Assembly: GCA_023634235.1 (NCBI GenBank) | Contig: JAMKCF010000003.1 | Span: 21,608,742 to 21,672,741 of the forward strand | Direction of reading: 5' to 3' | Length of the DNA stretch: 64,000 bases | From: Pisaster brevispinus | Taxonomy: Eukaryota; Echinodermata; Asteroidea; Forcipulatida; Asteriidae | Shown: positions 24,662 to 37,533 of the stretch, piece after piece | How positions within the stretch are numbered: the first letter of the stretch is position 1 | Layout: every line of letters starts with the position of its first letter | Notes under the pieces: generated by a model | What the model saw: only the letters and a program-made list of their open reading frames with translations | Told to the model about the DNA's origin: nothing | Database searches by the model: none | Program-made: the position numbers and the translations under genes

Positions 24662-24667
24662 AATAAA
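24662..24667 (+). terminator. Possible polyadenylation signal, gene 2
   Basis: AATAAA ~480 nt past the end of the old tail frame. An earlier AATAAA at 24184-24189 is also possible. Confidence 0.25.
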
Positions 24668-25070
24668 ACAGCTGTGTTAGTCTGGTAGATAAAACAAGGA
24701 ATATAATGGTAGCACCTACGGACTAACTATTTTACAAAGTCATTCCTTTAGTGCTACCACTATCTGCAATGATGAGCACACTTATACCATAGCTACACTA
24801 TACTGTAAAGCTGGACTCAAGTAAATTGTTTTCGAGAAAACCTACGGGGTTCTGCTGTGCATAGAATCAACAAGGTACATGTATACGTGCCCAAACAAGA
24901 CGAACATTGTGGGGGATTTTTAAAGGTACACTGCAGAAACTGGGGTGTTAAAATTGACACCTTGGGTGATGTCACATGAAGGTGATTTAATAGGTGGGAC
25001 CATTACTTCTTTTCTTTTTTTGACAATGTGAGGTTAACCTAACAATGACTTTAACAGGAAGTATCAGAGA

Positions 25071-25142
25071 AAAGAGGGAGTATTAGAAAAGGAAAGGAAA
25101 AAGGAAAAAAAAAAAAAAAAGAGAAAAAAAAGGAGAAAAACC
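25071..25142. repeat. Purine (A/G) tract downstream of gene 2
   Basis: About 70 bases almost free of pyrimidines on this strand, including an A run of ~18. Confidence 0.7.
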
Positions 25143-25556
25143 CACAATGACGCTCTACTTAAGATGTATTGTACACCATGACACACAAACTTCATGCTTC
25201 CAAACCTCACTGTTATTTAACAGAATACTTTATACAAATATTGTTTTAAGGCGTTGTTAAGTGGATAAAATAACGACTTTCAACTTTGTATATATGACGT
25301 AGTCGCGGCAGCTGAAACACGTTTTGTTTGTAAACAAAATGTCTAGAACACGAATCCATCTTTCCACAGAAATATGTTTTCTACTTTTCTCCATTTATTG
25401 ACTGCCTGCATGTACATTTTTGCAAAGGATTTATACAGCTCATGTAACGTGATCATTATGGTATGTATATTGCACCGTACATTGCGGAATTTAGTCGGAC
25501 AATCGTTTACTAACAATGAAAACTAAAGAAACGAGCATAAAACTGCGCGCCATTTT

Positions 25557-26207
25557 AATTAGGGAATAACAGTGCGATGAGCCGGTCTTCACTGCGTGGT
25601 AATGACCGGGTTGGTGGTTGAATACCCGATAGCCGAAGGCGAGGTTTATTAACAGCGGCCAACCACCAACCAAGGTATAAATACCTTATAGCGAAAAAAA
25701 ACTGTAAAAATCGTCAGAATTTGTGATTTTTCTTTCGCCGTTATTTTTAGAAATGTTCTACTCATGTTCCAGGGCCAATCGTTTTGCTGTTCAACTTTTG
25801 TGTGGTACCTAATCTCTTACACATAATTAACCGTTAATACATGTTTTTAAGAACCAGACTATGACTTTGCATTATGTTTGTTTCATGCGCGTACCAGCTA
25901 CCCTAAATTGATACATTGTCTGCGCGTTCACGCCTACGCGTGGTATGTTTCCGGACGCGGCACTATCTGTCCCTGCTGAAAAAATAAAATAATAAATACG
26001 CACAAAGAAATGAGGTGATTTGATACCGGTAGTTTGCCGCGCAACAAGCACATAGTGCATAGGATTTTACACAACAATGTGCTTGTTAAGGGGCCATTTA
26101 TTCGCTCGTTCACTGAGCCGGTCTTTATATCGCCCGTTAATACACCCCCACGTGATCGGGTTTTGACCAATCAGAGATTTGAAACTGTCCAAGGTATTTA
26201 TTAATAA
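25557..26207. mobile_element. ~650-bp insert downstream of gene 2, related to intron 1 sequence
   Basis: It interrupts a block otherwise aligned with 14031-14055 (ccaatttaacagtaaacc), with TTAAT-like bases on both sides. Its start (agggaataacag...gag) and end (ccaatcagag...ctgtccaaggtattta) match intron 1 of genes 2 and 6, e.g. 18946-19080. Between them is a hairpin, 25609-25671. No coding region is seen. Confidence 0.4.
25609..25671. repeat. 12-bp inverted repeat
   Basis: GGTTGGTGGTTG and its exact complement CAACCACCAACC are separated by 39 bases; a potential hairpin inside the 650-bp insert. Confidence 0.6.
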
Positions 26208-27912
26208 ACAGTAAACCTATATAGCCTTTGTTATTAAAAACAAGTAACTAAATAATTGTTTTTTGAGTCTTGTAAATATGACGTCTTTGCTGTCAACATT
26301 TTTTAGTTTATACAAATGTATTTTTCCCATAAGACTTAGAGTAAACTTGCAAATGTATTTTTTTAAACAAAATGTGTTAGAAATGTTATGAATTTTTGTA
26401 GTCGGTATTGACGCAGTTTGCACAAATTTTTTTTTAAGGTTTAACTAAAAATGTGAAATGACAAAATACACAAAGAAACTTCGCGCAATTTTACGCTCCT
26501 TGGAGATTCCGAATTGGATGCACTTTTTTAAAAGTTGATTTTATTTATCATTCATTCTATAAACCCATCAGGACGTGTTGTTCGACTGGCACGCGGCCCA
26601 AGTCTGACAAAACAAGTCTGACAAAAAGTCACGTGAGGCCTGCTGTTTGCAGCTACAGAGTACGAATCTTTTGTTTTTATGGAAGACCCAAACTCGGGTG
26701 AAAGAATTAGAACATTTTATAACATTATTTCTATTAAATTGCTACATTTTGTTTGTAACATACTGAACACATTTCTATAGTATTTTTCTGAAACAAAGTT
26801 GTTGTGCTGAAGGAATCATTCAGTAAAAAAAGAACCGGTGTCCTTAAGAACCGGGGGAAATATGCATAATTGCAAGAGTTAAAATGACCGCTTTGGTCTT
26901 TATTTTTTACTAACGATGTACGTACGCACACGCCCTGATATTAGTGAAAACTGATTTATTATCACATAATACTTGTATGGATATGATTATTGCATATTTC
27001 CCAAGGGAAACTGCAGAAATTCCAAGAAGGACGTAATTTTCCAAGATGGCCGCCATTTTGCAGCCAAAATCATTTTATCACTTGTCAATAATCTGATAAA
27101 ACCTACAGCTATATTAGATTAAGAACTTCAAGGACTGAAAAACATAATAAAATGCCCAATTTTTACCAAACAAAACCGTGTAGCTTTTGGTTTGAATGGC
27201 CTCGACTAGTGACTCTCATCTAAGTATCGCCGTATTTCAAGAAGGATTTAAAGAAGGACTTTAATTTCCTAGATGGCCGTCATTTTCCCGCCAAAATCAT
27301 TTGATCACTTGTCAATCAGATAAGAATCTGATAAAATACATATGTTTTTTAAAGCATAATTCTGGAGTCAATTCGATGAACCGAAACGCTGCGTTTTTGT
27401 TTTTAGAACAAAGGAAAAACTGCTTCATTCATATCATTCCTCAGACTCAATTGTTTCGGGGTGAAAAACTATCAAAACTATATTACTTCGAAAGGAAACA
27501 TTTTTCAAAAAAGTTATCAACAGCTCCCTAAGTAGGTTTTTAGGGCCATTTTTATGGAGTATTTACCAATTTTTAATCCTCCTTTTTAATGTAGATTTTC
27601 ACGTGTGGATTTTCTGGTGTGTTTATTGGTATCTACAGCATGAAAACGAACCATTCCTTCCAAAGACTATAATCTGTACTTGTTTTGAACTTCCCCTTTA
27701 ATATTTCTCCTTTTCCATGTAACTTTAGCCTAATCTCACTATCAAAAGCAAAACATACTCGAGAATAATGTCTGACGTATAAATCTTTCTACTCTTTGTC
27801 GTACCACAAAACACCTAGTCAAGCAAGAAGCGGGTATACTGAGCGACACCGAACTCATGACTTTGCAGTAAAAATGAACATTAAATAACACAGTGAACTT
27901 CCTGCTATGCTG

Positions 27913-27919
27913 TATATAA
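27913..27919 (+). promoter_or_regulatory. Probable TATA box, gene 3
   Basis: TATATAA lies 127 nt before the ATG at 28040. One base differs from the TATGTAA of genes 1, 4 and 5. Confidence 0.4.
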
Positions 27920-28039
27920 CAGTTAGTGTTAGACGTAGATTTAGTAAAATATATCACTTTGGAGCTGGATGTAATTTACTGTACAATAAAAAGTAGTTTC
28001 AGTGTTAGGTTTCACCGATTTACAAACCAAGCAATTGCG

Positions 28040-29146
28040 ATGACGTGGACGGCACAAGCGGGACTCGGACCAAGGACAGTCGCACTAAGTTTGAAAGTGT
28101 TCATCGTGGTGATGTGTTGTGCTCATGAACGACTTGGTATTTGTACAGCACAGCGGACGCTTCCAGATACATTGCGGAATTATGTTCCAGAGATGAGGGA
28201 ACATTTCTGTAGTGAAGGGTGAGACTGTGTGTGCCAAGTTTAATATTTGTATGAAAAGAAAGGCTGACTTTCTGATTATGACATCTAGGCTATAAATTTA
28301 GAGACATTTATACTTTATAAAAGGAAGTGGTTGCATTTGACAGTTTCTGTAGGTTTTCCTACCGGTAAAGGGACAATGTGAATAGTTTATGTGTTTATTT
28401 TATTTACTGTGGCTCATTAATCAGAAAACACCGTGGTGGCATTGCCACACTGCAACAACAGGGGTGTTCAAATTGACACCATAGGCAATGACGCACATAA
28501 AGAAAACTCATGAACACGTGACCCTAATGGTGTGGTGATTGTATTCAAATGTTACAAATTATTCAAGGGATTGTCTGTTTAGAATTACAACGTGCGGTTA
28601 TTCTGGCAATTGTGGAAACAACCTAAACTCACTGTGTGAGCAGATTTGCAACTCAACCTGCCCATTTAGCTGCTGGACCACGTCACTAGGTAGGTTTACG
28701 TCTTGAACCAATACACAGATTAAAGAGCGTGAAAGGTTCTGGATGGGGAACTCGGGCTGAGATGTGAAATGTTCATGATAGACGCCATTTCAGCAAGCAT
28801 CTCTTTTCATACAAATGCATACAAACGGAACATTGCTATCAATCAATAACAAAACATTTGCTTGCTAAAATAGTGCACATTATATACCCTCCTTCCGTAT
28901 TTTCAAAAGTTCTCTAGAGATGTTTATGGAACTTTCTAAAACCACTGTTAAAAACTATATCGTCGTTTAACCAAATGTCAAACAAGCAGTTGCCATGGTA
29001 ACAGCTGATCCCCGACAACAACTTTCTTGTCAATATGACTCAAGCAAAATATTGAGGTAACTTTGAAAATTGTGTGGTGATCCAATGCAGCGTTACCAGG
29101 TTACGGACCGAAATAATGGTTGGGTCACATAAAGCCAACCCCTTAT

Positions 29147-29184
<38 letters not shown>

Positions 29185-32100
29185 GAAAATCTCTTATAAC
29201 TTAAAAATAGTTTACTTAAAAAACCCCAATTATTACAAGGTAACTGTCAAAACTCTTGGGTAGTTCTTGTCAAGCAAAACAATGGTCTATGTTTAACTAA
29301 TTTTTGTAAAGTAATGCAAAAGTGATATTCAGTTGCAACATTGTATAACAATGCCCCCATTTCTCAGGAATAGGTGAGTGCATTTCGAACAATTCAACCT
29401 AGAAAATGTCAATGAATTGTGTCATAAACAGACAAATAGCTTTGTATAAACAATCAAACAATCGCATAAATATTTGTTATCACATTATATTGTATCAATT
29501 ATTAGTTGTGATCAAGATATCTTGAATATTCTCACTAACTTAACAACTAGGTTAAAAAATATCTTTCAAAATAACTTTTATACTAAAACGGTATATACTG
29601 TTAGGAAACAGAGCAGTCCTGTAATAGACATTCATGTAAGCCTCAAATTGAATGAACTACAATGATCTAACAAATAATGTGGCAACATATTTTGCTAAGT
29701 GTGATGATATTTTCCCTTTTCAAATTGAATCTGTCTGTTGTTCCTTGTAGATACCACTCCCCTCTGCAACGGAAATCAGAATCGACTTTGTGGCTACAGC
29801 GACGCCGTCGTTTGTCAGGACGACCGAGGCACGTCCGTCTACCATTCTGGTGCACTGTCAACATTCCGCATCTGTGCAAACCAAGGATTTTTTACCGGGT
29901 AAAACTTCGCTCTCAATATCGAATGATTCATGTTCGGGTGGAAAGTTGTTTGGCGGGGTCAGGTTGTTAATGGCGCCGGCAGCCTTGGGTGGGTTGACTT
30001 AGCGGTACCCCCGTTTTGCTTATTGAGTGGTTCGAACGGACAATTAAGTGGCAGCCTAGCGTGGAAACTAAAATTACTCGACTTCTACCCGGCTAGCTGT
30101 ATACTCATACTCGTGTAGTCCACGATCGATACTTGACTGAAAAAATAACCTGTACTCAAAGTCATGTATTCGATACTCGACTGAATGTACTCGATGGACT
30201 CGATTTTAGGTACTCGTGGTCAAATCAAGGATTAGAGGGATGGAGCACTGGAATAAAGTAACATTGAAATTGTCTATGACATATTTATGCTTAAAAGGCC
30301 TAGTTATCATAACACATTGACATATCAACATAAGTCAGAAACAATACATGTTTTTATAACTCATTTTGCAGTACTTTATTTGATAAAGTATTCGTCCCCC
30401 AACTTGGAGATCTAAATGCTTGGTACTAGGCCGCTGGAATCGGCTCTCGGATATCAGAATACACGGAACTAGTATTCATACTCGATGACCAAAGTACTCG
30501 TAGTCGAGTACTACTCGGTAACCTTAGTACTTGGTAGTACTTGACACCCAACTATAAATTAACTGTCTACAACACTGCCGTTTTCTTTTCTTTTTTACCA
30601 TTTTTGAATAAATTAGGTTCGGAACACGACACGCGAATTTGTAAACGAAATGGTAATTTTTTTTTATTGACCTGGTCGTTTGATTCTGATTAGCAAATTG
30701 TTTTTGTGCTAAGCATAATTACAAAAGTACAAAGTGGTCCTCTATTAAAAATTGCCCGGTATCAACAGTACGTGATAAAACTATCAGACATAAAGAAACT
30801 GTTGGAATTCACTGCGCTATTGATAGACCTAGAACGAATTACAAATTACTTAGTACTAATGGACAAATCGCAGAATATTTACCCCAAAACCAGCAGTGGG
30901 GTGGCACGAGATAATAATTAAAAAGCCATTAATATGCGTATTGATTCACTCTTCAAACTAGCAAGACAAACTTAGCTAGCATAAATAATTACCGTTAATT
31001 GACGTTTTATACTGGTCATCAATAAGCAAGAATGTCAAATAGACAGTTAGAAACATGCTGTACCTCAGCCATCTTGGGAGTGACCATTCCAGTCAGTCAG
31101 TGTAACCAAACAGAAGCCTCAAAGGCAAAGTGGACTGAGTCTGTCTTGATGGTTAAAAATCGGTACGAGGAATTTAGACGTGTTTACTTCAGCGAACTCG
31201 ATCTTTGTTTTTGTATACCATAAAGATGTGAGCCAACGATGCCTGAAGAGGTAGACATATCAGAAACCAACGTGGCAGCTATTGTTCTTGGGTCTCTGTT
31301 TGCTCTTCTACTCCTCTTGGTGATCATCGCTGCCGTGATGCTCTACCTTCGCAGACAGGGAAGACTACTCTCCTTCAAGAAGCGAACAGCGTAAGTTTCT
31401 TTCATCTCAGTGTATGGGCGCTTCTGATGCGCATTATTATTATTTTTTTAAAAGATGTAGTGGTTGAATTGTGAACTTCTCGCAAAAAGGCAAGTTTTAT
31501 TAAATATCTTTTAACAACAAGTGCTCACAACTAAACACAAGGAACTCTGTTCATGTTTATGAATAATTGATATTTAATTTCATGCAAACTGCTTTGATTG
31601 ATTGTAAACTTGAATGGCGCATTAATTTGGTTAAAGTAACTAACGTCTTTCTATAACAATTTTTTGTACAGAAAACCCGCTGAATTGCCAAGTGTTGAGG
31701 TGGGAGCAAGTTTGAGTAAGTATAGTGCAGGATTTCGGACCCACCGATAACTTTCTATCAATGTTTTGTTTTCAAGGAAAGCGAGTTTTTAAAAAGTTGG
31801 TTGCGATGTGCAATTGTTTGACAGAAGTAGAGTCATTTAGCGCGTGTGTGTAGCACTGTTGATTCTTTAGGTGTTGGTAATCACAAATACAATATGACAT
31901 CATACATTTGAAACGGAAGCCGCAAAAGGAAACCTATGCCTACCTGCTGTTAAAACCGTTTTAAACTTGTTTGACAAATTATGTTGGATCTAGGTATCAA
32001 CAGACTGCAGTTACCTGAACCATCAACACAAGACGACAATGTTGACTACTCATACATGCCTTATCTACCAACGACGAAACCAAATTTGGAAAATCAAGCT

Positions 32101-32214
32101 TACGCTTCTGTACATGAAGAAGAGGGGAGCTCCCACGATGTTACGAACGGGCAGGAAGATGAAGAAACCACCGACGATCAAAAATACCTACTTTGGTTTG
32201 ATCCCCACTGTTGA
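28040..32214 (+). CDS. Gene 3: class II EGF-like membrane receptor, frameshifted tail
   Basis: Exons 28040-28218, 28583-28689, 29751-29898, 31226-31390, 31672-31715 and 31994-32214 sum to 864 nt, 287 aa. N-terminus MTWTAQAGLGPRT with the shared signal-like segment. The second EGF-like module lacks two cysteines (GTSV, TFRIC). Exon 3 ends in GG, so the junction residue before the last cysteine is Gly rather than Arg. Stalk CEPTMPEEVDIS, helix VAAIVLGSLFALLLLLV..., then RRQGR. The tail keeps DYSYMPYLP and AYASV but carries the two-base loss of gene 0 and stops after KYLLWFDPHC. Its intron 1 is only ~364 nt because a deletion removed most of it, while intron 3 lacks the 826-bp segment of genes 1 and 4. 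Its promoter has a TATATAA box. Probably a functional surface protein with a shortened tail. Confidence 0.68.
28989..29002. promoter_or_regulatory. RFX-like site, gene 3 intron 2
   Basis: GTTGCCATGGTAAC, intact palindrome. Confidence 0.35.
29151..29180. repeat. Poly(A) run, gene 3 intron 2
   Basis: About 30 A. Aligned runs are ~16-17 in genes 1 and 4 and ~29 in gene 5 (50287-50315). Confidence 0.8.
30074..30528. repeat. TACTCG-rich repeat, gene 3 intron 3
   Basis: Copy of the intron 3 repeat, followed by a short extra duplication of ttagtacttgg. Confidence 0.35.
31097..31225 (+). pseudogene. EGF-like exon relic, gene 3 intron 3
   Basis: Copy of the relic with CNQTEASKAKW and CFCIP, followed by TAA immediately before the exon 4 acceptor. 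Confidence 0.5.
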
Positions 32215-32924
32215 ACAAAAAGACAGAGAATGAAGCTCCTGGAACCGCTGAAAGCGAAGGCGTGTCCTCCGCGACAGGGGATATTGCTCGGGAGGATGTT
32301 AACATTTCTTTTCCATTGACTCAACATAAGTTTGGTAATATAACCTCTGATGGATACGAGATTACAATGGTGAAGCCAACATTGAGCTCGACCATTTGGG
32401 ACCCGTTGAAGTGACGAGTTTTGTTTTCTTCACCCATTAAAACACGTGGGACCAAAACGTCATCCAATATTCTTGAGACTTCCAACAATGAGACCTTATA
32501 CCAGTTTTGTAGAACCAAGAAACAAATTTTTGCTAGAATGGCATTCAACAGAATGAACATAAAAAACAAAACTTTAAGACTGGAAACAGACTGCAGCAAG
32601 ATTAAAATTGAAGCGTTTTCTCCGTTTGACATCGCAGCACGCGAGGAGATTTACACTTTTTCAAACTTTAAACGTTCGGGCAAATGTTTGAGCTAAGTGG
32701 AGTCTATCCGTCTGAAGTAAACTGAACTCCTACTCATTGAAACGTGTTAACTAATACTCTTGCAAACGTTTATTCGTTGGCGGCGCATATCTTCTTCCAA
32801 TCAGAAACTTAAACATTACTCTCTAGGGTTACCAACATGTCTACCTGTGCCCGTATAAAACAACATGTAAATGTTACATAACCAGCAGAGATCAGTGTCA
32901 CAGCCCCATACAACTACCTTTTTA

Positions 32925-32930
32925 AATAAA
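32925..32930 (+). terminator. Polyadenylation signal, gene 3
   Basis: AATAAA ~710 nt after the stop; aligned with gene 0. Confidence 0.35.
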
Positions 32931-33983
32931 GATTTTCAGCTTTTTAAATTAGACGTAGTTGCGGCAGCTAAAACACAGTTTGATTCTAATCAGAATGTCT
33001 AGAACACGAATCATCTTTTAGAAAAATGTTTTTGTACTAAGATTTATACGGCTCATGTAACGTGATTATTATAGTATGTATTTTGCACTGTATTATTGCG
33101 GAATTCAGGCGGACATTCTGTTACAGCTTAATCGTACTATGTACAATGAAAATTAAAGGTACGAGCATAAAGCTGCCCGCCAATTTAACAGTTAACCTAT
33201 TATAACCTTTGTTTGGAATTAAATAATTGTTTTGAGTTTTGTAAATATGACGTCATTGGTGCAGCCGGAACACTTTTGTTTATAAATCAACATTTATAGT
33301 AACACATCTGTATTTTTTTCCATAAGACTTTGATGAGTAAACTTGCAAATGTATTTTTTTTTAACAAACTGTGTTTATTAGAAATATTATGAGTTTTTGT
33401 AGTCTGTATTTACACAATTTGCGCAACTATTTTTTGAATTAACTAAGAATTTGAAATGACAGGACACACAAAGAAACTTTGCGCCATTTTGCGCTCCTTG
33501 GTGATTCCGAACTGGATGCAGTTTTCTAAAAGTTGATTTTATTAATCATTCAGACCATAAACCCATCAGGATGAATGAAATAAGGGCAAGTTGGTTTTGT
33601 GTTGTTCGACTGACACGCGGCCTTGGATAATGTGGCTGCTTTATTGCATCACACACGGACAGTGAGCAGGTTGGCTGCCCTGCACGCAAAAAGAAAAAAC
33701 CCAAGTTTGACAAAAAGTCACGTGAAGCCTGCTGTCTGAAGCTACAGAGTACGAATCTATATTATGGAAGACCCAAACTCGATAGAAACTTAAGAAAACA
33801 AAGGTGAAAGAATTAGAACATTTTGTATTATTATTTCTACTACATTGCCACATTTTCTTGGTAACAAACCCACATGGGAGGTACTGTACATAGCTCTATA
33901 GTAATTTTTCTGAAACGAAAGTTGTTGTGCTGTAGGAATCGTTTAGTAAGAAAAGAACCGGTGTCCTAGGGAAAATTGTCCCT

Positions 33984-34115
33984 GGAGATTCTGTCCACCA
34001 ATTATGGGAAATTAACATGGGCTAAAGGAGGTTAATTCAAAAGAGGGCGCTATTAGAAGAAACTTGTACTTAGGTCGCCGTTTGAGAGACAGAATGTCCA
34101 GGGGACAGAATCTCC
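33984..34115. repeat. Small inverted-repeat element downstream of gene 3
   Basis: Copy with both 13-bp arms intact. Confidence 0.4.
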
Positions 34116-34176
34116 TGCCACACCGGCAGTGGTGTTTGATCAGAAGAGGTGACTACGGGCTCGAAAAGCCTTTGTC

Positions 34177-34330
34177 GATTGATTGATTGATCTGTTAATT
34201 TGATTGACTAATTGGTTGGTTTGTTAAAATATCGGTTGATTGGTTAATAAGTTGATTTGGTAGATTATTTTTTGATTGATTGATTTGTTGATTGGTTGGG
34301 TTGATTTATGGATTGGTTTCTGTTGATTAT
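34177..34330. repeat. TTGATTGA tract downstream of gene 3
   Basis: Aligned copy of the simple-repeat tract. Confidence 0.6.
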
Positions 34331-37300
34331 CATTCAATTCAATCCAATTTAACCGTCACCATTTATTTCCATATTGCACATTGTACATAAGTAATTCAGA
34401 GAAGGTTAGTATTGAACAAAGCTGCATGATGTTTAAAGAGCTACTAATAACTATGAGACACGATGAAGCAGAGGCAAATGGCAGGTGCCGTATTCAAAGA
34501 CTATATCTTGAAGAGTAATGCCTTTATAAAACAGGATACTTGACTTCTAAAACACAAGTTAAGTTACAACAGATCGTACAGGACAGACAGGGGACAGAAC
34601 ACGACAAACAAACAATCAAGCTAACACGACCTAACGAGCTCAGACAGAACAAGGAGGTAAATCATAACGAGAAAAACCCACAGAGGTGAAGGATGAAAAG
34701 TGAAGAAGCTATACTGTAGATAATTAGATAATAATCATTTAATTGGTTGAATGATTGACTCATTGGGTTATTAATTTGTTGCTTGGTTGATTGGTTGAAG
34801 TTTGCTGAAGATACCCATATCCACAAGAAATTAGTAAATGTCATTTACAGGAAAAGTTTAACATTAAAAGGCTTAACATTAAAAATGTTTAATATTAACT
34901 GTTTGCATATACAGTTTTTGTCCCTGTCCTAATCTACTCACGCAACAATTTACTGAAATGTGAGGGTGTGCAAATTCGTAGAAAAACTGTTGTCCAATGC
35001 AAAGTTTAAGGTTTAAATTGTACACAATGTATTGACACGGCAACCTTAAAACTACAATTAAATTCATGGGTACTGTTTGCTCCAATTCTAGTCTGATGCG
35101 TGTTTAGTTCCTTGCATTGGCACCGCCTCCACTTTGCAACAAAAAAAAACAGGATTGGAGTTGTTGATACAACAATGTATACTTTTTCCAGCAAAAAGAC
35201 GGAAGTGAACATGTCCTTGTACCCCATCAAATCAGCCGTTAAGGATATGCATCTCTCAATATAGACAATTGTGACAAGTGGTTAAATGTCTGTCGCGGTG
35301 ATAGCGTTAACGGCTCTCTCGTCGAAACTATACTCTCGTAAAAAAAATTGCGGGCTCGAGGTGACTACGGGCTCGAAAAGCCTTTGTCGATTTACCAATC
35401 TATGACCATATTTTTAAGTGTATATTTCACATGTGAATTGGTGTGTTTATTGTTATTTAGAGAATAGAAATGGCCCATTTTCTCCAAAAGAAACATTTCC
35501 CTTTACTCATGTACCTAGCCTGATCTCACTTCCAAAATAATAACATACCCGAGATTAATATCTGATATATTATTATCGCTACTAACATTTGAAAATAGGT
35601 AGATTAATAATGCTTGTTTTTCTACCATAAAAAAGAAGAAGATAAATCTGGGACGGCCTTACTTCCTAATCTCTTTTACAAGACATAACCAGACTGTTTG
35701 CCAAAATGTTGTCAAAGACACATTTCCCCTTAATATTTCCCCTGTCTGTATCACGACATAAACATGCCAGGGTTTCATTTTGTTCGATACGGGGCATGGT
35801 GTTCCCTTCCCCACCTCCCTGTGTTTTAACTGCTTGCTTCTTCAGAATAAAGATCTGATAAGAGTAAGTTGCCAAAATTTGTATGGCACAAATAATGTCA
35901 AAATTGTCTACTCAATCTTTGGTTTGCACTCGACAAAATTGCAACTGAAATTATTTCTGTTGCAAATGTCTCCAAAAATGGTCCTAAACAACACATCAAA
36001 AAAAGTAGAAATAAGGAAATTGGGGAAATATGCTTAACTTGCAAGAGTTCAAATCGGACGGTTTGACCTCCATTTTTATTAACAATGTATGTAAGCACAG
36101 GCCCTGATATTTGTAGAAATGATTCATTATCACTCACTATTTGCATGGATACGATCACCACATATTTCCCAATGCATAGTTGAACAACAGAAATTCCAAG
36201 CAGGACGTCAATTTTCAAGATGGTCGCCATTTTCCCTCCAAAACCTTTTTATCACTTGTCGATAAGATAAGAATCTGATAAAATTTACAGCTAAAATAGA
36301 AAAAGGAGTTCAAAACTGAAAGAAATTGAATAAAATACCTAATTTTTACCAGAAAAAAGTGTAACTTTTTGTTTGAATGGCCTCGGCTAGTAATTCTCAT
36401 TTAAGGTATACATTACACTGTGTTGAATTTACAAAAAACCGAATTTATGTGTTTTTACTCGAACGCTGCAATTTATTGACTGAGCAGCGGCATAATGTAC
36501 CCTTCTACTTTTTCCCAGAGTACAGACTATTTTGATTGAATAATCTTTTCATCGAAGGCTTTTGCTAGTCCAACCAATCAGATTGTTCTGTCCACTTTTT
36601 GGCTAATTCGCTATAGGGTGTGTACAAACCGCCAAGCAGAAGTCACAAGTCTGTCGCCAGAGGGCGCTTTACGTAGATCCCTGACTTTGAACCAAATTGG
36701 CTGGGGAAATACCCTTTCTGCAATACCGAAGGACATCGACAGTGCTCAGTAATTTTGTTTACAAAAGGACCTTTACAGCTTGCACTTTTAAAATCGAGTC
36801 AAAGCACGTCAACACATACGGTTTTTTTTAGAGCATAGTTCTGGAGTGAGGTCAATTTGATGAACCGAAACGCTAGCTGTTTTTTTTTTTTTTTTTATTA
36901 AAGGAAAAACTGCAGTAATTAATTAATCGTTCCTCAGATTCAAATGTTTTTGGGTGAAAAACTATCAAAACTATTGACTTCGAAGGGAAACCTTTTCAAA
37001 ATAGTTATCAACGGCTGCAGTGATTCTCGCCAAGTTGGTTTTTATGACCATAATTTTTTTTACCAATCTTTGACCCCACTATTAAATGTAGATTTTCACA
37101 AGTGGATTTTATGGTGTGTTTATTGTTACCTAAAGGATTAAATGAGCCGTTCCTTCCAAATACCAAAATCTGTATTTAATTTGACCTACCCCTTTAACAT
37201 ATCCTTTTCCCCATGTAACTAGCCTGATCTTACTTCCAAAAGAATAACATACCCGAGAATGATGTCTGACGTATAAATCTTTCTACTCTTTGTCGTACCA

Positions 37301-37406
37301 CAAAAGACCTAGTCAAGCAAGAAGCGGGTATACTGAGCGACACCGAACTCGTGACTTCGCAGTAAAAACGAACATTAAATAACACAGTGAACTTCCTGCT
37401 ATGCTG

Positions 37407-37413
37407 TATGTAA
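37407..37413 (+). promoter_or_regulatory. Degenerate TATA-like site, gene 4
   Basis: TATGTAA at the aligned promoter position, 127 nt before the ATG. Confidence 0.3.
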
Positions 37414-37533
37414 CAGTTAGTGTTAGACGTAGATTTAGTAAAATATATCACTTTGGAGCTGGATGTAATTTACTGTACAATAAAAAGTAGTTTCAGTGTT
37501 AGGTTTCACCGATTTACAAACCAAGCAATTGCG

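Larger units (their letters stand above)
24183..28039. other. Spacer between genes 2 and 3
   Basis: Shortened: ~2 kb including the TTGATT tract is missing at ~26,850 (cf. 14,815-16,855), and the 650-bp insert is added. A ~100-bp stretch near 27,015 is repeated imperfectly near 27,250. From ~27,740 it becomes nearly identical to the spacers before genes 1, 4 and 5. No gene is seen. Confidence 0.5.
32215..37533. other. Spacer between genes 3 and 4
   Basis: Near-identical copy of 1401-6718, with the same blocks and no gene. Confidence 0.5.
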
